NCBI GenBank assembly: GCA_947629075.1
Contig: CANRCI010000052.1
Coordinates: 1-9,671, forward strand
DNA length: 9,671 bases
Reading direction: 5' to 3'
Source: an uncultured Bacilli bacterium
GTDB lineage: Bacteria; Bacillota_I; Bacilli_A; RF39; UBA660
The notes below the pieces were generated by a model, which saw only the letters and a program-made list of their open reading frames with translations, had not been told where the DNA came from and made no database searches. Position 1 is the stretch's first letter. Every line of letters begins with the position of its first letter. The translations under genes and the position numbers were made by a program. This document shows positions 6,487-9,671 of the stretch, piece after piece.

Positions 6487-7239
6487 TTGAAAGCATTGAT
6501 TACTGGTGCTTCTTCAGGTATTGGATATGAGATGGCTAAATATCTTGACGAACTGGGGTATGACCTTATCTTAGTTGCTCGTAATAAAGCGAAACTGCAA
6601 CAAATGCAAGATAGTTTCAATGGCGAAGTTAAAATAATCGTCGCTGATCTTTCCATTGAGAGTAAGCTGAAAGAAGTATATGTTTTATGTAAAAATGATG
6701 ATATCGATATGTTGATCAACAATGCTGGTTTTGGTATGTGTGGTAAATTTGATACTACAGATCTTACACGCGAGATTGAAATGATCAATACCAATATCAA
6801 GGCAGTTCACATTTTAACAAAATTATTCTTAAAAGATATGAAGAAAAGAAATAGAGGGTATATCCTTAATGTTAGTAGTGCAGCGGCTTTTGAACCTGGT
6901 CCATTGATGGCAACATATTATAGCACTAAAGCTTATGTTCTTAGACTTACTACTTCTATTTATGAAGAACTTAGAAGAGATAAATCAAAAGTGGTTGTAT
7001 CTTGTCTATGTCCTGGACCAGTTGATACCAACTTTAATAATGTAGCAGGAGTTAAGTTTTCAGTAAAACCACTCGATAGTAAAAAAGTAGCTCGTTATGC
7101 CATCGATAAGCTATTAAAGAAAAAACTTATTATTGTACCAGGCATAAAAATGAAATTAGCGACTTTTGGAACGAGATTTTTATCAACTAAAAGATTAGCA
7201 AAAATTATATATAAAGTTCAAAAAAAGAAAATAAAGTAG
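6487..7239 (+). CDS. Short-chain dehydrogenase/reductase (classical SDR, DltE/YqjQ-like group)
   Basis: This is an NAD(P)-dependent oxidoreductase of 250 residues, normal for the classical SDR family. The Rossmann fold begins at once: TGASSGIG (6-13), with Arg32 after the second beta strand suggesting NADPH preference (inference). Other family marks are Asp54-Leu55, NNAG (78-81), and the catalytic tetrad Asn103, Ser131, Tyr144 and Lys148 within NVSS and TYYSTKAY. The segment CPGPVDTNF follows. The substrate cannot be predicted; relatives are often annotated as DltE-like or broad ketone/aldehyde reductases. The C-terminus is very Lys-rich (QKKKIK), perhaps associating with membranes or nucleic acid, which is speculative. 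I chose TTG 6487 over ATG 6478 because of SD spacing. It lies between the surface-protein pair and the ecf-like unit, with its own promoter and a terminator, so context gives no functional link. Confidence 0.92.
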   Translation: MKALITGASSGIGYEMAKYLDELGYDLILVARNKAKLQQMQDSFNGEVKIIVADLSIESKLKEVYVLCKNDDIDMLINNAGFGMCGKFDTTDLTREIEMINTNIKAVHILTKLFLKDMKKRNRGYILNVSSAAAFEPGPLMATYYSTKAYVLRLTTSIYEELRRDKSKVVVSCLCPGPVDTNFNNVAGVKFSVKPLDSKKVARYAIDKLLKKKLIIVPGIKMKLATFGTRFLSTKRLAKIIYKVQKKKIK

Positions 7240-7269
7240 TATAATAACCAGTAATTTACTACTTTTTTT
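7233..7269 (+). terminator. Rho-independent terminator after the dehydrogenase gene
   Basis: AAAGTAGTA (7233-7241) pairs with TACTACTTT (7257-7265), giving a 9-bp stem with a 15-base loop, and seven T residues (7263-7269) follow. The dehydrogenase stop codon TAG (7237-7239) is inside the stem, so a terminating ribosome could affect folding. Confidence 0.75.
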
Positions 7270-7282
7270 CTATAAGTATTGT
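7255..7282 (+). promoter_or_regulatory. Weak candidate promoter for the ecf-like unit
   Basis: TTTACT (7255-7260), 16 bases and TATTGT (7277-7282) match four of six consensus bases in each box. The -35 box lies in the terminator stem. TATAAG at 7271 is another possible -10 but lacks a partner. If neither works, the unit depends on read-through. Confidence 0.2.
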
Positions 7283-7284
7283 AA

Positions 7285-7299
7285 GTAGGTGATTTTATG
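7285..7299 (+). repeat. 15-base direct repeat, left copy (ecfA1-like start region)
   Basis: GTAGGTGATTTTATG includes the SD (AGGTGAT) and start codon of the first ATPase gene. The identical 15 bases occur at 9503-9517 over the truA start, so the two copies bracket the three-gene unit. Shared SD function may explain most of the identity. Confidence 0.6.
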
Positions 7300-8106
7300 G
7301 ATACTCTATTTAAAGTAGAAAAATTAAAGTTTTCATATAATAATAAAGAAATATTTTCTGATTTAAGTTTTGAAGTGGGATATAATGAATTAGTTTCTAT
7401 TCTTTTACCCAATGGTGGAGGAAAGAGTACGTTGATTAATCTTTTATCTGGTTTGTTACCCTCTAATGACTGTATAACACTCGATAATATTTTACTTACG
7501 AGAAAGACTGGTAAAAAGTATTTGCGAAGAATTGGAGTAATATTTGAAGATTTAGATGCCCAGTTCTTAACTGATGTCGTTTATGATGAGTTAATATTAC
7601 CACTTGCCAATTTAAATTATTCTAAAAAAGAAATCAAAAATAGAATCAAGACTATTACCAGTATCTTAGGTATTGAAGATCTTTTAGATTATTATGTCGA
7701 TAGTCTTTCTACTTATGATAAGGTTAGAGTTTTACTAGCTTGTTCTTTAATTCACAATCCTCAAATAATATTTTTAGACGATGTTTTTAGAAATCTTACT
7801 AACAGTGAAGAACGAAAATTGATCGTTTTACTCAAGACAATCGTCGATTTGGATAACGTTTCAATAGTTCTTACGACTAGTGACTTTAGTAATATTATCT
7901 ATTCCAATAAAGTTTATGTGATAGATGATGGTAAATTATCTTTAGATGGTTCTGTTCGTGATATCTTAGAATATGACAATAGATTGAGTAAGTTAGGAAT
8001 TAAACTTCCTATTATGATTGATATATCGTTAAAATTGAAGTTCTACGATTTATTGGATGATATCATATTTGATGAAGAAAAGATGGTTGATGTATTATGG
8101 GATTAG
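7297..8106 (+). CDS. ecfA1: EcfA1-like ABC ATPase with degenerate catalytic motifs
   Basis: By position, length (269 residues) and overall pattern this is the first ATPase of an energy-coupling factor (ECF) transporter, which normally powers vitamin or metal uptake together with EcfA2, EcfT and substrate-binding S components. The A-loop aromatic (Tyr14) and most of the P-loop (Asn39-Gly-Gly-Gly-Lys43-Ser-Thr45) remain, but the first Gly of Walker A is Leu37. Other motifs have changed: the Q-loop Gln is Glu84 (IFEDLDAQ), the LSGGQ signature is LSTYD (137-141), the Walker B catalytic Glu is Asp162 (FLDD), the D-loop Asp is Thr168, and the H-switch His is Ser195 (TTSD). ATP binding may persist, but normal hydrolysis is doubtful (inference). 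The SD AGGTGAT (7287-7293) precedes ATG. The gene overlaps the next by 10 bases. Confidence 0.8.
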   Translation: MDTLFKVEKLKFSYNNKEIFSDLSFEVGYNELVSILLPNGGGKSTLINLLSGLLPSNDCITLDNILLTRKTGKKYLRRIGVIFEDLDAQFLTDVVYDELILPLANLNYSKKEIKNRIKTITSILGIEDLLDYYVDSLSTYDKVRVLLACSLIHNPQIIFLDDVFRNLTNSEERKLIVLLKTIVDLDNVSIVLTTSDFSNIIYSNKVYVIDDGKLSLDGSVRDILEYDNRLSKLGIKLPIMIDISLKLKFYDLLDDIIFDEEKMVDVLWD

Positions 8107-8885
8107 TTATTAAAAATTTAAAATATAAAAATAAAATAGATGGGTTGACCTTTACTTTTAAAGAAGGTGAACTAGTTGGACTTCAAGGGCCCAGTGCATT
8201 ATGTCTTATGGATATAATTGATGGCAACTTGAAAAAAGATAGTGGATCAATAGAGTTAGGTAAAGAAATAAATGCAAACTTTTATAAAAAACATTCATCT
8301 GATATCGCATATATAAATGTTAACAACAAGTTTTTGACTAATAGAGTAGTCGATGAATTTAAATTTATCGCATCACTTAGAAATTATGAGAACGATATTT
8401 TAGATTTAAAGATAAATAATATGTTAAAATTAGTCGGATTAAATGCTAGTTATTTAGAAAGAGATTTTTATAGTCTTTCATCTAGTGAAAAGATTTTAAT
8501 AGATATTGCGATTAACCTATTATACGATCCTAAAGTCATTATGTTAGGTAACATTTTTGGATATCTAGATTATCAAAATCAGCGAAAGGTTTTGGGAATA
8601 ATTAGGAATTTAAAAGATGCCGAAAAGATAGTAATTCTGTATTCTGTAGATGTCGATCTTCTATATCAATATACTGATAAAATAATAATATTTGACCAAG
8701 ATAAAGTAGTAAAAAGTGGTGATACGATGAAAGTTTATACCTCTAAAGATGTATTGGATAACCAATATATCGACAGGCCAAGTGTAGCTTTAATAACCAA
8801 GATAGCTAGAGATAAGAAAAAAGTTAATTTGATGTATCAAAGAGAGTCGCGAGATATTATAAAGGATATATATAAACATGTTTAA
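8097..8885 (+). CDS. ecfA2: EcfA2-like ABC ATPase homologue, apparently catalytically dead
   Basis: The 262-residue product keeps the ABC ATPase outline (strand pattern, a signature-position helix near 127, a Walker B-position strand near 148) and sits where EcfA2 is normally found. The key residues are gone. The Walker A position reads GLQGPSALC (28-36), lacking the Gly-Lys-Ser/Thr core. The Q-loop position is Asn74 (YINVNN). The signature is LSSSE (127-131). The Walker B Asp-Glu pair is Gly151-Asn152, and the H-switch His is Val184 (YSVD). It is unlikely to bind or hydrolyse ATP in the usual way. The frame is intact for its full length and overlaps both neighbours (10 and 8 bases), which implies coupled translation and continued selection. 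No strong SD is visible before ATG 8097. A role as a structural partner of the first ATPase is inference. Confidence 0.75.
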   Translation: MGLVIKNLKYKNKIDGLTFTFKEGELVGLQGPSALCLMDIIDGNLKKDSGSIELGKEINANFYKKHSSDIAYINVNNKFLTNRVVDEFKFIASLRNYENDILDLKINNMLKLVGLNASYLERDFYSLSSSEKILIDIAINLLYDPKVIMLGNIFGYLDYQNQRKVLGIIRNLKDAEKIVILYSVDVDLLYQYTDKIIIFDQDKVVKSGDTMKVYTSKDVLDNQYIDRPSVALITKIARDKKKVNLMYQRESRDIIKDIYKHV

Positions 8886-9510
8886 AGATATTAGTTTTTA
8901 TAATAAAATAATTAGTTTGATTCTTTTGGTTATTGCTCTTGTCTTGGTTCAAAATTATAGTGTATTTTTACTAATTTGTGGTTTAGTATTAGTTCTTGCT
9001 TTTATTAATAAAAAAATTGGCTTACTCATTGTCAATATTATTAACTTTGCTTTGGTATATTTTTTGGGAAGTGATCCAACTCTTTTTGTTGTTTTCAAAT
9101 TCATTTTACCGATAATATATATTTTTGTTATTGAAGATAGTCTTTATATCGTCGAGAAGAGATTTTTATATGATTCTTTGTTTTATCGCAATAGAAGTAA
9201 AGTTAAAGATTACATGAAAAAATATTATTGGGATAAGTGTTACGAAAAGAATATGGGTAATTTAGATCAGGTTACTAAGTACTTAGATAATTCTCGTGAT
9301 GTTAGAAAGTTTAAGGGTTATATTGAAGATGAAGCCTATGACAAAACGAAAAAAGATATAAATAGGAAGTATTTGATTGATAAGATTAGGTACGATAGAT
9401 ATTTTACTAAGAAGCGAAATTTTTTAATTAATGAATGGGGACTTAATGATACTTTCTTTTTAGGATTAAATATCGCAGTTTTGTTATTAGTAGTTTTTTT
9501 AGGTAGGTGA
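8878..9510 (+). CDS. Membrane protein at the EcfT position, possible divergent EcfT
   Basis: I do not recognise it by sequence alone. The 210-residue product has four hydrophobic segments near the start (about 11-24, 28-43, 47-64 and 69-86). A charged Lys/Tyr/Asp/Arg-rich stretch of about 100 residues follows (90-190), then a final hydrophobic helix (193-208). This order (N-terminal helices, long cytoplasmic coupling region, last helix near the C-terminus) is that of EcfT, the transmembrane scaffold of ECF transporters. EcfT normally has about 265 residues and Ala-Arg-Gly motifs in its coupling helices, and none is visible here; short Arg-containing stretches such as YRNRS (103-107) and RYDRY (171-175) are the nearest. 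The gene overlaps the second ATPase by 8 bases and its stop TGA overlaps the truA SD. Assignment to EcfT rests mainly on synteny and topology. Confidence 0.65.
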   Translation: MFKDISFYNKIISLILLVIALVLVQNYSVFLLICGLVLVLAFINKKIGLLIVNIINFALVYFLGSDPTLFVVFKFILPIIYIFVIEDSLYIVEKRFLYDSLFYRNRSKVKDYMKKYYWDKCYEKNMGNLDQVTKYLDNSRDVRKFKGYIEDEAYDKTKKDINRKYLIDKIRYDRYFTKKRNFLINEWGLNDTFFLGLNIAVLLLVVFLGR

Positions 9511-9517
9511 TTTTATG
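9503..9517 (+). repeat. 15-base direct repeat, right copy (truA start region)
   Basis: Identical to 7285-7299: GTAGGTGATTTTATG. Here it spans the last codons of the membrane protein, its stop codon, the truA SD (AGGTGAT, 9505-9511) and the truA ATG. Confidence 0.6.
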
Positions 9518-9671
9518 CGTTATAAAGTTACTTTTTCCTATGACGGTACTAACTTTTTTGGTTATCAAAAGCAACCTGGTTTGCGAACCGTTGAAGGATG
9601 TTTAGAAGAAGCTTTGTTCAGCATTAATAATCATACTGCAACCAGTGTTTGTGGTAGTGGAAGAACTGATC
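9515..9671 (+). CDS. truA: tRNA pseudouridine synthase A (3'-truncated by window edge)
   Basis: TruA converts uridines 38-40 in the anticodon stem of tRNAs to pseudouridine. The first 52 residues are visible. They begin MRYKVTFSYDGTNFFGYQ, the family's N-terminal block, followed by RTVEG, and reach GSGRTD at the window edge. The last Asp (Asp52) is the catalytic aspartate of the GRTD motif, so the active-site start is intact. The SD AGGTGAT (9505-9511) overlaps the stop of the preceding gene, linking truA translationally to the ecf-like unit. ecfA1-ecfA2-ecfT-truA is the conserved order in Firmicutes, which supports the identity of the three genes before it. Confidence 0.96.
   Translation, partial: MRYKVTFSYDGTNFFGYQKQPGLRTVEGCLEEALFSINNHTATSVCGSGRTD

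Noticed and set aside
6483..6800. Minus-strand open frame of 105 codons opposite the dehydrogenase gene
   Set aside because: It is a shadow of the conserved SDR N-terminus with no support of its own.
7218..7412. Minus-strand open frame over the terminator and start of the first ATPase gene
   Set aside because: It covers a terminator and a certain start; the translation is low complexity.
1..9671. CRISPR array, tRNA/rRNA genes, insertion sequence or phage genes
   Set aside because: No spaced repeats, tRNA-like folds, transposase motifs or inverted terminal repeats were seen; intergenic gaps are all under about 130 bases.

Overview
The window comes from a very AT-rich, low-GC Gram-positive genome (Bacillota/Bacilli). 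The gene order adk-map-infA-rpmJ-rpsM-rpsK-rpoA-rplQ followed by an ecfA1-ecfA2-ecfT-type block and truA is the classic Firmicutes tail of the S10/spc/alpha ribosomal cluster. Strong Shine-Dalgarno (SD) sequences (AGGAGG, AGGTGAT) and a zinc-type adenylate kinase lid agree with this. TGA ends map and the gene before truA, so the standard bacterial code is used and not the Mycoplasma code. The compact, AT-rich style suggests a small-genome lineage near the Mollicutes (for example RF39-type gut Bacilli). That placement is inference.

Region 1 (1-3820) is a ribosomal/essential operon read left to right. It holds adk (cut at the left edge), map (starting at a TTG inside the end of adk), infA, a small rpmJ, rpsM, rpsK, rpoA and rplQ. 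A hairpin/T-tract terminator overlapping the rplQ stop codon ends it.

Region 2 (3820-7270) sits between rplQ and the ecf block, which are usually adjacent in Firmicutes. It holds three genes. Two encode single-pass, N-terminally anchored surface proteins of unknown function that look like distant paralogues sharing a C-terminal 'PNY...Ile...Ser/Thr...Asp' motif. The third encodes a classical short-chain dehydrogenase/reductase. Each gene has its own promoter placed so close that the predicted transcript begins at or just before the SD. The first and third genes of this region are followed by clear terminators, as is the boundary before it.

Region 3 (7285-9671) is an overlapping three-gene unit followed by truA (cut at the right edge). 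By position and order it is the EcfA1-EcfA2-EcfT energy-coupling module of vitamin/metal uptake transporters. Both ATPases, however, have lost most of their catalytic motifs: ABC signature, Q-loop Gln, Walker B Glu, H-switch His, and in the second the Walker A Lys and Walker B Asp. The third protein keeps EcfT-like topology but is short and lacks the Ala-Arg-Gly coupling motifs. The reading frames are intact and overlapping, so this looks like a maintained, repurposed module rather than a decaying one. It is the most unusual item in the window.
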